A stretch of 64,000 nt of DNA from contig NZ_JADKRX010000004.1 in assembly GCF_015350975.1 (NCBI RefSeq), positions 1-64,000 of the forward strand, in the 5' to 3' direction. The stretch is from Curtobacterium sp. VKM Ac-1395. Lineage in GTDB: Bacteria > Actinomycetota > Actinomycetes > Actinomycetales > Microbacteriaceae. Shown one piece after another: positions 7,823 to 15,442 of the stretch. Numbering within the stretch: position 1 is the first letter of the stretch; every line of letters begins with the position of its first letter. The position numbers and the translations under genes are program-made. The notes under the pieces are model-generated. The model did not search any database, was not told the origin of the DNA, and worked only from the letters and a program-made list of their open reading frames with translations.

Positions 7823-9931
7823 ATGGAACGCGGCATCTACTTCGACGGTTGGTACCCGAACGAGCACAACTACCACCCGAGCATGCCGCCACGTCGACTG
7901 ACGATGGCGGACGACTTCGTCGAGATGGGCGGGACCGTCCTCGTGTGGGCCGGACTCGGTGGCGGCGTCATCAGCCTGCCGTACCTCGAGGACGAGGCCT
8001 TCGGCGTCGTGCCGCAGCGCTTCCGCCAGCACGGCTACGTGAACGAGTCCGAGTTCATCGCCTATGCGAAGCAGCACGGCATCGACCTCTTCGGCATCGT
8101 CTTCGAGGCACAGGCGTGGGAGTTCCCGGCCGAGGTCGAGGACGGGGTCGTCCTCGCGCAGAACCAGCTCCGCGGCGTCGGCGAGGTCACCACGGTCGGC
8201 CTCCGCGAGTTCTCCACCGACACCGGCCCGGCCGACTGGAAGCCCTTCCGGCACTACTTCCCGGACGGCCTCGTGAACAGCGACGGCGACCAGGTGACCG
8301 ACCTGTGGGAAGAGGTCGTCTCCCGCGACCTCGAGGGCCGACCGCTCCACGCCCACTGGGTCGAGGTCGACGGCAAGGGCCAGTCCTGCTACCTCGCCGA
8401 CCGGAACAACCCGGTGTGGCGCGAGTACCTCAAGGCGATCATCCGCATCCAGATCGACGCCGGGGCGCCCGGCGTGCAGCTCGACGAGACCGACGTCCCG
8501 CTCCTCGCGCTCCGCTACGGGGGCTGCTACTGCAAGGACTGCGTCAAGGGGTTCCGCTCGTACCTGCAGACGCTCGACACCGTCCCGGACGAACTCGTCG
8601 GCGTCGACCTCGGCAGCTTCGACTACCGGCAGTGGCTCCTCGACCAGGGCCACCGCACGGGGACGGCACCGCAGACCTACCCGCTCTACGCCGAGTACTG
8701 CCGGTTCCTGCAGATCGCGATCACCGAGACGTTCCACGAGGTCGCGTCCTACGTGAAGGAGTACGCGGCGGAGCAGGACAGGACGGTGCGCGTCGCGGGC
8801 AACTTCTACGACGTCGCCCCGTTCTACGAGGCGATGGTCGACGACGTGGACGTGCTCGTCACGGAGATGCGCGAGACCAAGTACCAGCAGCCCTGGTACT
8901 ACCGCCACGGCGTGGGCATGGCCAAGGGCCGACCGCTGGTCGCCGTGGAGAACCCGTACGGCGGCGTCACCGCCGAGCTCCTCGCCGAGGTCAAGCGCGG
9001 CCGCGCCCACGACCTGTTCCGACTGTCGATCCTCGAGGCGAACGCGATGGGGGCGAACATGTCGCTGCCCTACGGCTCGTGGCTCGGGACCGAGGTGAAG
9101 GACTCGTACTGGGTCCCGAAGGAGCTCGCCGTCGCGACCGGGCAGACCCTCGTCGCCCTCGACCCCGTCACCACCAACGTGTCGGCGCACTCCGTCGCGG
9201 TGGTCTACTCCGTCCCGAGCGTGATGCGCGCGATGATGGATTCGGACATGTTCAGCGACGACGGCCGCTGGTTCGAGCCGGCGGAGGCCCCGGACGCCCG
9301 TCCGGAGTCGTACTGGGACACCATCGAGCTGCTGAGCCGCTCGGGCCGGACCTTCGACGCGATCGTCCTGCCCGACGAGGGGCTGCGTGCCGACACCACG
9401 GACGCCGACACCTTCGCCGCGTACGCCACGGTGATCGTGCCCGACGCGTGGGACATCAGCCAGCGCCAGCACCGAGCCCTCGTCGACCACCTCGACCGCG
9501 GCGGCCGGGTCGTCGTCGTCGGTGCCTACGGCACGGAGCTCGCCGACGGTGCCGCACAGGAGCTCCTCGCCCATGCCGGCACCACCCACGTCGAGACGAC
9601 CGACGCCGTCCTCGAGCACACCCCGCGCGACGTCCTCGGTGCCTTCACGGAGCACACGGCCGTGAGCGTGCACCGGCTCGAGGACGGGTCCCGCGCCGTG
9701 CACGTGGTGAACTTCGACCACGACGCCGACGCCGACCGCGTCACGCCGCTCACCGACTTCGCCCTCGGGCTGCCGGGCGACGACGGGACGGCGGGGACCG
9801 CCCCGACCAACGCCACCCTGCACCGCCCCGGCACCGCGCCCGAGCAGCTCCCCGTCACCCTCGACGCCGACGGCGTGCCGTGGGTGACCATCCCGACCAT
9901 CGACCTCTACGCGGCGGTGCACCTTGCCTGA
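7823..9931 (+). CDS. Glycoside-hydrolase-like protein, GH42-like layout, specificity unknown
   Basis: A 702-residue cytoplasmic protein (no signal peptide) with GGAGGAAG before the ATG. The first 430 residues look like a TIM barrel: the N-terminal FDGWYPNEHNYH strand, GVQLDETDVP at about 218-226 with a candidate catalytic Glu222, a cysteine cluster CYCKDC at 235-240 followed by GFRSYL, and MRETKYQQPWYY near residue 355. The cysteine cluster followed by a Phe-containing helix is familiar from GH42-like and related putative hydrolases, where it binds zinc. Residues 450-600 resemble a flavodoxin-like trimerisation domain (TVIVPDAWDISQRQHRALVDHLDRGG). I cannot assign a family number. It sits between the repressor and a mannose-isomerase-like gene, so an intracellular glycosidase for the imported oligosaccharide is the natural reading. 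Confidence 0.6.
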   Translation: MERGIYFDGWYPNEHNYHPSMPPRRLTMADDFVEMGGTVLVWAGLGGGVISLPYLEDEAFGVVPQRFRQHGYVNESEFIAYAKQHGIDLFGIVFEAQAWEFPAEVEDGVVLAQNQLRGVGEVTTVGLREFSTDTGPADWKPFRHYFPDGLVNSDGDQVTDLWEEVVSRDLEGRPLHAHWVEVDGKGQSCYLADRNNPVWREYLKAIIRIQIDAGAPGVQLDETDVPLLALRYGGCYCKDCVKGFRSYLQTLDTVPDELVGVDLGSFDYRQWLLDQGHRTGTAPQTYPLYAEYCRFLQIAITETFHEVASYVKEYAAEQDRTVRVAGNFYDVAPFYEAMVDDVDVLVTEMRETKYQQPWYYRHGVGMAKGRPLVAVENPYGGVTAELLAEVKRGRAHDLFRLSILEANAMGANMSLPYGSWLGTEVKDSYWVPKELAVATGQTLVALDPVTTNVSAHSVAVVYSVPSVMRAMMDSDMFSDDGRWFEPAEAPDARPESYWDTIELLSRSGRTFDAIVLPDEGLRADTTDADTFAAYATVIVPDAWDISQRQHRALVDHLDRGGRVVVVGAYGTELADGAAQELLAHAGTTHVETTDAVLEHTPRDVLGAFTEHTAVSVHRLEDGSRAVHVVNFDHDADADRVTPLTDFALGLPGDDGTAGTAPTNATLHRPGTAPEQLPVTLDADGVPWVTIPTIDLYAAVHLA

Positions 9932-10985
9932 CCACACTGCGGACCCCCGACACCCCTGGGCAGCCGCGCCGATCCTCCTGGGCCCGAACCAACCCGCGCA
10001 CCGGCCGTACCTCGGCGGTGCCGGCATCGCGGCGTTCCGCGGGACGCCGTGGACGGGTGCCGACCCGCACACCCCGGAGGACTTCGTCGGCTCCACCACG
10101 TCGGTCCACGGCTCCGCGACGGTCGGCCTGACCGTCCTGGAGCCCGGCCTGACGCTCAAGGAGGCCGTCGCCGCCGACCCCGAGGGGTTCCTCGGCCCGG
10201 ACCACGTGGCGACGTACGGCGCGGACCCGATGCTGCTCGTCAAGCTCCTCGACACCGGCGAGCGCCTGTTCGTGCACCTGCACCCGTCGGACGACTTCGC
10301 CGTGGCGCACCTCGACGAGCGCCGCGGCAAGACCGAGGCGTGGGCGATCGTCGCGGTCGCCGAGGGCGTCGACGCGTACGCCGCGGTCGGCTTCACCCGC
10401 GAGGTCTCGACCGAGGAGGCGACCGCCTGGTTCGACGGGCAGGACGTCGACGGGATGCTCGCGGCCATGCACCGGGTCCCGCTCACGGTGGGGAGCACCC
10501 TGCTCGTCCCGGCGGGGGTCCCGCACGCCATCGGCCCGGGCATCACCCTGGTCGAGCTGCAGCAACCGACCGACCTGTCGATCCTGCTCGAGCACCAGGG
10601 CTACGGCGACCTGACGGTCGAGGACGCCACGCTCGGGCTCGACCTGTCGACGGCGCTCGGGGCGCTCGACCGTCGGCGCTGGGACCCCCGGGACGTCGAG
10701 GCGCTCGCGGTCGGACCCCGCCCCGTCCGACCGTCGACCGTGCAGCTGTTCCCGTCCGCTGCCGACCGGTTCTTCCGTGCCGAGCGGATCACCGTCACCG
10801 GGGTCGTCCCGCTCGACGCCGCGTACGGCATCGTCATCGTGCTCGACGGGGCGCTCCGGATCAGCCACCGCGAGGGGGCCCTGGACGTCACTGCGGGCGA
10901 CACGGTCCTGGTGCCGTTCGGCATCGGCCCGGTCGAGCTCGACGGCTCGGGCACGATCATCCGCGCGATGCCGCCAGCACCCTGA
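9924..10985 (+). CDS. Class I mannose-6-phosphate isomerase-like protein
   Basis: A 353-residue cupin enzyme of the ManA family, translated from a TTG that lies inside the end of the previous gene (8-base overlap). The zinc-binding signature LFVHLHP (His118, His120) is followed by GKTEAW (Lys136, Glu138) and a later PAGVPHAIGPG, all hallmarks of the family. The known reaction is interconversion of mannose-6-phosphate and fructose-6-phosphate. In this locus it may instead act on the sugar released by the upstream hydrolase. Housekeeping ManA proteins are usually longer (about 390-400 residues), so this is probably a pathway-specific copy. Confidence 0.8.
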   Translation: MPDHTADPRHPWAAAPILLGPNQPAHRPYLGGAGIAAFRGTPWTGADPHTPEDFVGSTTSVHGSATVGLTVLEPGLTLKEAVAADPEGFLGPDHVATYGADPMLLVKLLDTGERLFVHLHPSDDFAVAHLDERRGKTEAWAIVAVAEGVDAYAAVGFTREVSTEEATAWFDGQDVDGMLAAMHRVPLTVGSTLLVPAGVPHAIGPGITLVELQQPTDLSILLEHQGYGDLTVEDATLGLDLSTALGALDRRRWDPRDVEALAVGPRPVRPSTVQLFPSAADRFFRAERITVTGVVPLDAAYGIVIVLDGALRISHREGALDVTAGDTVLVPFGIGPVELDGSGTIIRAMPPAP

Positions 10986-11046
10986 CCGCGGACGAGCGGG
11001 CCCTGCTGCACGACCGGCAGGGGCCCGCTCGACGGCGGGGAGCATC

Positions 11047-11121
11047 TGGTGCCCCTGGAGGGACTCGAACCCCCAACCATTTCCTTAGGACGGAACTGCT
11101 CTTCCATTGAGCTACAGAGGC
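11047..11121 (-). tRNA. tRNA-Arg (anticodon CCU)
   Basis: Full cloverleaf on the minus strand with encoded CCA. The acceptor stem GCCTCTG pairs with CAGGGGC (one G-U). The D stem is GCTC/GAGC, the anticodon loop GTCCTAA reads AGG codons, and the T arm is GGGGG-TTCGAGT-CCCTC. The first anticodon-stem pair is a G-A mismatch. Confidence 0.93.
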
Positions 11122-11134
11122 CGGCCCCTCCACT

Positions 11135-12259
11135 CTAGCGGGACCCGACCTGGGACCCGAGCCCCCGGTACGGCTCCAGGAACGCGGTCAGCTCCGCCAC
11201 GTACGACTCCGGCTGCTCGACCGGCGCGAAGTGCCCTCCCCGCCCGGGTTCGGAGCGGTACACGAGGTTCGTCGTCCGCTCGAGCCACTCCCGCGGTGCC
11301 GTCACGAGGTCGCCCGGGTACAGCGAGAACCCCGACGGCGTCTCGACCCGGCGGGCCATCTGCTCGGGCGGGACAGCGGCGTTCGCGTGGTACATCCGCA
11401 TCGCCGAGCCGATCGTGCCGGTGGCCCAGTACTCGGTGACGAGCGCCAGGACCTGGTCCCGCGTGTACACCGACCACAGGTCCCCGTCGCAGTCGCTCCA
11501 CGACCGGAGCTTCTCGACGATCCACGCCAGCAGCCCCGAGGGCGAGTCGTTCAGGCCCACCGCGACGGTCTGCGGCTTGGTCCGGTGCAGCATCGCGTAG
11601 GCGCCCTCGGTGTCGCGCCACCGCGTGGTGGCCTGCACGAAGTCCTGCTCGGCGGGTGACAGCGACGCAACGTCGATGCCGGGCCAGGGCAGCCCGCCGT
11701 CGATGCGGTGGACGGCCACGACCCGGTCCGGGTGGTCGAGTGCCAGGTACCGGACGACGTGCGTGCCGATGTCCCCGCCGGCGACCGCGAAGCGCTCGTA
11801 CCCGAGCTCCGTCATGAGCGGCGCCCAGAGCGCGGCGACCTGGCGGGCATCGAGTGGCGTCGCCGGCACGTCCGAGAACCCGTACCCGGGCATGTCCGGC
11901 ACGATGACGTCGAACCCGGCAGCGGTCAGCAGCGGCAGGACGGTCCGGTAGCGCCACGACGAGTCCGGCCAGCCGTGCGCGAGCAGCAACGGCAGCCCGT
12001 CGCCCGCGTCCGCTCGCTGGTGCAGCACGTTGATGCCCAGCCCGTCGACCTGCACCACACGGCTCGGCAGCGCGGCGAGCGCGTCCCGGTGCGCGCCGAA
12101 GTCGAAGCCGTCCGCCCAGTACGTCGCCAGGTCACGGACCTCGTCCACGTCGACGCCGAGCGACCACCCGGTGCCCTGCGGTGCGTCCGGCCAGCGGGTG
12201 GCGCGCAGCCGCGCCCGCAGGTCGTCGATGGTCGCGTCGTCGATCCACATCCGGGTCAT
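11135..12259 (-). CDS. Epoxide hydrolase family alpha/beta hydrolase
   Basis: A 374-residue protein with the N-terminal epoxide-hydrolase lid domain (about 1-85, DDLRARLRATRWPD) and an alpha/beta hydrolase core. HGWPDS at 95-100 forms the oxyanion region. The nucleophile elbow is GGDIGTH with Asp163, an aspartate as expected for epoxide hydrolases rather than esterases. The catalytic His is in GRGGHFAPVEQP near the end. It would open epoxides to diols; the physiological substrate is unknown. A TAGCGT hexamer lies six bases before the ATG, suggesting a leaderless transcript. It is divergent from the PAP2 gene. Confidence 0.88.
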   Translation of the reverse strand: MTRMWIDDATIDDLRARLRATRWPDAPQGTGWSLGVDVDEVRDLATYWADGFDFGAHRDALAALPSRVVQVDGLGINVLHQRADAGDGLPLLLAHGWPDSSWRYRTVLPLLTAAGFDVIVPDMPGYGFSDVPATPLDARQVAALWAPLMTELGYERFAVAGGDIGTHVVRYLALDHPDRVVAVHRIDGGLPWPGIDVASLSPAEQDFVQATTRWRDTEGAYAMLHRTKPQTVAVGLNDSPSGLLAWIVEKLRSWSDCDGDLWSVYTRDQVLALVTEYWATGTIGSAMRMYHANAAVPPEQMARRVETPSGFSLYPGDLVTAPREWLERTTNLVYRSEPGRGGHFAPVEQPESYVAELTAFLEPYRGLGSQVGSR

Positions 12260-12572
12260 GCCCGCACGCTACGCACATCCGCCGACACCACTCCCGCCGG
12301 TCGCGACCGCCCACCCGTCGTCGGGATCGGGCGAGCCCGACTTCCTCCCGCGCCGTGACGGATCCGGTTCGGGAAACACGGGCGGAGACGTCCGGATCCG
12401 TCATCGCGGAGAACGAGAACAGCCGTACCCGCGCAACACGGTCGTCCCCGTCCATGGTCGACGACACGGCAGCGGCCGCCGACACAGCCAGCGACCGCCG
12501 GGCACGACCACCCACCAGACGGGAGGCTCCCCACCGGCCCGCCCCGAGCCTCCCGTCCGGCAGACTGACGCC
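12260..12572. other. Divergent intergenic region with two inverted repeats
   Basis: No gene is apparent. An 11-bp perfect inverted repeat (TGACGGATCCG at 12356-12366, complement at 12393-12403) lies in the middle and could be an operator or cruciform. A 12-bp perfect inverted repeat (GACGGGAGGCTC at 12518-12529, complement at 12546-12557) ends 15 bases before the PAP2 start. The second arm sequence also occurs as a hairpin at 17054-17097. Confidence 0.6.
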
Positions 12573-13385
12573 ATGACCGACGCAGGCGCCACGCCCCCGA
12601 CCGGCACGACGCCCCACGACCGGCAGATCGGCCGGCGGGACCTCACCGAGTGGCGCTCCCACGCCGGTCAGCGGCTGGCGTCCCGGCACCAGGGGCTCGC
12701 GCAGCGGATCGGTGCGCGCCGAGCGCTCGTCGCGACCCTCGCCGTCGGCGGTGGCATCGCCGTCGCAGCCACTGCCGGCGCCGCGTACATCTACGACGGC
12801 GTGACCGGCCGCGACGGGATCGAGAGCCTCGACGGGCCGGCCCTGGCGCGGGCGAAGACGCTCCGCTCCCCCGCCGTCAACGGTGCCGCGGCCGCGATCG
12901 CCCACGTGTTGGGCCCGGTCGCGATGCCGGTGCTGACCATCGGGTCGGCGGTGGCGTTCGCCGTCCGGGACCGCCGCGCGAGCCCGGTGACCCTGCTCGT
13001 CGCCGCGGGTGCCGGGTCGCTCGCGATGACCCTGCTCGGCAAGGACCTCATCAAGCGCAACCGACCGCACCGCCGCGACGCGATCCCGCCGTTCGAGAAG
13101 TCGCCGTCGTTCCCGTCCGGGCACACTCTCAACACGACGACGATCCTCGGCGTGCTCGCCTACCTGCTGGCGCTCCGGCAGGAACGGAACGGCCCGCAGG
13201 TCGCCCTCGTCGGCGCAGCGGTCGGCACGACCGTGACGGTCGGGCTGTCCCGGGTGCTGCTCGGCGCGCACTGGTTCACGGACGTCGCCGTCGGCTGGGT
13301 GACCGGCGCCGGCTGGCTGTCGATGATCATCACCAGCCACCGCCTGTACCTCAGCACGCAGGACGACGACACCGTCGCCGAGTGA
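12573..13385 (+). CDS. PAP2-family membrane phosphatase
   Basis: A 270-residue membrane protein with all three PAP2 phosphatase motifs: KDLIKRNRP (K-x6-RP), SFPSGHT (PSGH) and SRVLLGAHWFTD (SR-x5-H-x3-D). Several membrane helices surround them, and the N-terminus is a cytoplasmic, charged segment of about 45 residues. Such enzymes dephosphorylate lipid phosphates (phosphatidate, undecaprenyl diphosphate and similar) at the outer face of the membrane. The ATG lies six bases after a weak -10-like CAGACT. The frame extends far upstream, but without family sequence. Confidence 0.9.
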   Translation: MTDAGATPPTGTTPHDRQIGRRDLTEWRSHAGQRLASRHQGLAQRIGARRALVATLAVGGGIAVAATAGAAYIYDGVTGRDGIESLDGPALARAKTLRSPAVNGAAAAIAHVLGPVAMPVLTIGSAVAFAVRDRRASPVTLLVAAGAGSLAMTLLGKDLIKRNRPHRRDAIPPFEKSPSFPSGHTLNTTTILGVLAYLLALRQERNGPQVALVGAAVGTTVTVGLSRVLLGAHWFTDVAVGWVTGAGWLSMIITSHRLYLSTQDDDTVAE

Positions 13386-13448
13386 CCCGGCACGTCCCCG
13401 GGGTGGTTCGCGACACCGGCCGGTGCGCCCGCCCGTAGGCTCCAGGAC

Positions 13449-14195
13449 GTGACCGTCGAGGAGCTCCTGCACACCGTCGCCGGAGTCCTGGCACTCGTCG
13501 CGATCGCCTCGCTCACGCTGGTCCTCGCCCGGGCAGCGGACCCCTGGGCTCCGGCCCTGGCGATCCTCCGCGGCGCGCTGCAGCTCGCCGCGATCAGCCT
13601 GGTGCTCAGCGGGGTCATCCGGTCGCCCCTGCTCATCGCCCTCGCGCTGACCGTGATGTTCAGCGTCGCGGCCATCACGGCCGCCAGACGGCTCGGACCT
13701 GTCAGGGCGGCGATCGTGCCGGTCGCGGTGACCATGGCCGCCGGGATCCTGGTCAGCTGCGCCGTGGTGTTCGGCACCGGAGCGCTGACCCTGTCCCCGC
13801 GGTACGCGCTCGCGATCGGCGGGATCGTGATCGGCAACGCGATGACGATCGCGAGCGTGGCTGGACGCCGCTTCCACGAACTCGTCGACGACCGCTGGGA
13901 GGAGGTCGAGGGCTGGTTCGCCCTCGGCGCCGCGCCCCGCCGTGCGACCGAACAGCTGGTCCGCCGAGCCGTGACGGCCGCGCTCGTCCCCACCGTCGAC
14001 CAGACGAAGACCACGGGCCTCGTCACGTTGCCCGGCGCTTTCGTCGGCGCGGTCTTCGGCGGGGTCTCACCGCTCGAGGCAGGCCGGTTCCAGATCGTCG
14101 TCCTCGCCGCGATCATGACCACTGGCAGCATCACCGCCGTCCTGTTGACCCGGTGGCTCGCTCCCGTCACGACCCGGCCGGTGCCCGCCCGTTGA
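13449..14195 (+). CDS. FetB-type (UPF0014) ABC transporter permease
   Basis: A 248-residue membrane protein with seven or so helices. The family signatures are GGIVIGNAMTIASVAGRRF in the middle and the very conserved VPTVDQTKTTGLVTLPGAFVGAVFGG near residue 190. In E. coli FetB works with the ATPase FetA in iron export and peroxide resistance. No FetA-like ATPase gene lies beside it here. Its GTG lies seven bases after TAGGCT, so the mRNA is probably leaderless. Its last 29 bases overlap the end of the convergent apbE-like gene. Confidence 0.85.
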   Translation: MTVEELLHTVAGVLALVAIASLTLVLARAADPWAPALAILRGALQLAAISLVLSGVIRSPLLIALALTVMFSVAAITAARRLGPVRAAIVPVAVTMAAGILVSCAVVFGTGALTLSPRYALAIGGIVIGNAMTIASVAGRRFHELVDDRWEEVEGWFALGAAPRRATEQLVRRAVTAALVPTVDQTKTTGLVTLPGAFVGAVFGGVSPLEAGRFQIVVLAAIMTTGSITAVLLTRWLAPVTTRPVPAR

Positions 14196-14934
14196 GTCGA
14201 CCCGACACGAGCGGTGGGGTCCGTCGTGCTTCGACGAGGTCACCGCTGGTGGTGACGGCGACCACGCGGACGTCCCACCGCTCGACCGCCTCGAGCAGGA
14301 CGCTCCGACCGCCGGCCAGGACGGCGGTCGCGAGGACGTCGACCTCGACGAGGTCGCTGCCGATGACGGTGACCTGCCGGTACTCGCTCGTCGCGTCGGT
14401 CCGCCAGACGTGCTCACCACGGTGGCTGGTCCCCGACGTCGCGACCGCTCGTGCGCTGCCGTCGAGTGCGACGGTGGTGAGCAGTCGTGCTGGATCGTCC
14501 GGGTGGCTGATGCCGACTCTCCAGGGCGTCGCCGGTGAACCGCCCGCGGTCAGCACGTCGCCACCGGCGTTGCAGCACCACCGTTCGATGTCGGCACCGA
14601 CGAGCACGGCGCCGGCGGCTTCGATCGCCGCTGCCTTCACGATCCCCGCGAGGTCCACGGTGCCGTCCCGCCGGTGCGGGTCGAAGGCGCCAGCAGTGGC
14701 GTTCCGCCACCGGACCGCCTCGGCGTACCAGTGCTTGTGCTCGGCGGACGCGCGGGTCAGCGGGAGGCGCCCGTCGGCGATGCGGGACGCCGGCGAGTCC
14801 GGACGGTACCGGCTGAACTCGGTGTCGAACGCCGTGAACCGGGCCTCGACGTCGGCGAGCACGTCGCTGCCGGGATCGGCGCCATCGATCCGCAGCGACA
14901 CCACGGTCCCCATCGTCCTGAACACGTGGTCCAC
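14167..14934 (-). CDS. FAD:protein FMN transferase (ApbE family)
   Basis: A 255-residue ApbE-like enzyme, which covalently attaches FMN from FAD to a Thr in target flavoproteins using magnesium. Visible motifs: FRTMGTVVSL at the start, GAFDPHRRDGTVDLAGIVKAA, and CCNAGGDVLTAGG. A late VLATAVLAGG replaces the usual ALATAL stretch. It is shorter than the common 300-350 residues and the DLGGIAKG motif is degraded (DLAGIVKAA), so activity should be tested. I chose a GTG start just after the upstream stop; an ATG 21 bases further in is the alternative. Its natural target is the adjacent FMN-binding protein. Confidence 0.85.
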   Translation of the reverse strand: MDHVFRTMGTVVSLRIDGADPGSDVLADVEARFTAFDTEFSRYRPDSPASRIADGRLPLTRASAEHKHWYAEAVRWRNATAGAFDPHRRDGTVDLAGIVKAAAIEAAGAVLVGADIERWCCNAGGDVLTAGGSPATPWRVGISHPDDPARLLTTVALDGSARAVATSGTSHRGEHVWRTDATSEYRQVTVIGSDLVEVDVLATAVLAGGRSVLLEAVERWDVRVVAVTTSGDLVEARRTPPLVSGRLNGRAPAGS

Positions 14935-14938
14935 CGCG

Positions 14939-15442
14939 TCAACGTGCCTGGTCGAGCGCCGACTGGAGCGACTGGAGGTAGCCCTCGGACGTGTACGTCG
15001 CGCCGGAGACGGTGTCGATCTCGGCGGACTGCGCGGACAGGGCCTCCTGTCGGAGCACCGGTGCCGCCTGCGCGCTGATCTGCACGGACCGGCCGTCACG
15101 GTCCGTGAGCTGCAGCGGAGTCACGTCGGTGATCTTCCCGCCGGCGACGGTGACCTGCACCTGCACGTTCCCGAACTGGGTGGCCGCGGCGGTCCCGGTG
15201 TACGTGCCGTCCTTCAGGGCACCGCTGGTCGAACTCGACCCGGTCCCGGTCCCGGTCCCGGTCCCTGTACCGGTCCCGCTCCCGGTTCCGCTCTCGGTCC
15301 CGCCCGCCGTTCCCCCGGCGTCCGACGTGCCCGTCCCGCCCGCGGCGGAGACGGCGTCGCGGTGCACGACCGCGGACTCCACGCCCACACTGAGGATGCC
15401 GATCGAGACCAGGACCCCGCCGATGACGATGCGTGCCCTCAC
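14939..15442 (-). CDS. FMN-binding domain protein, likely flavinylated
   Basis: A 167-residue protein starting at a GTG that overlaps the stop of the upstream reductase (GTGA). It has one N-terminal membrane helix, then a Gly/Thr/Ser linker at about 37-73 that contains an uninterrupted run of Gly-Thr dipeptides, and an FMN-binding domain. The flavinylation motif SGATYT is at 146-151; the final Thr is the residue normally esterified to FMN by ApbE. It should sit on the outside of the membrane and carry electrons from the ferric-reductase-like partner. The linker is encoded by a short tandem DNA repeat at about 15239-15300. Confidence 0.87.
   Translation of the reverse strand: MRARIVIGGVLVSIGILSVGVESAVVHRDAVSAAGGTGTSDAGGTAGGTESGTGSGTGTGTGTGTGTGSSSTSGALKDGTYTGTAAATQFGNVQVQVTVAGGKITDVTPLQLTDRDGRSVQISAQAAPVLRQEALSAQSAEIDTVSGATYTSEGYLQSLQSALDQAR
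15239..15300. repeat. Tandem repeat coding a Gly-Thr linker
   Basis: Repeats of the six-base unit CCGGTC and variants encode the (Gly-Thr)n linker of the FMN-binding protein. Such units expand and contract easily, so linker length may vary between strains. Confidence 0.8.

Noticed and set aside
6553..10131. A very long rightward frame of almost 1200 codons across the lacI and hydrolase genes
   Set aside because: It is an Arg/Pro-rich shadow frame caused by high GC at third positions; the real genes in the other frames have clear domains and ribosome-binding sites.
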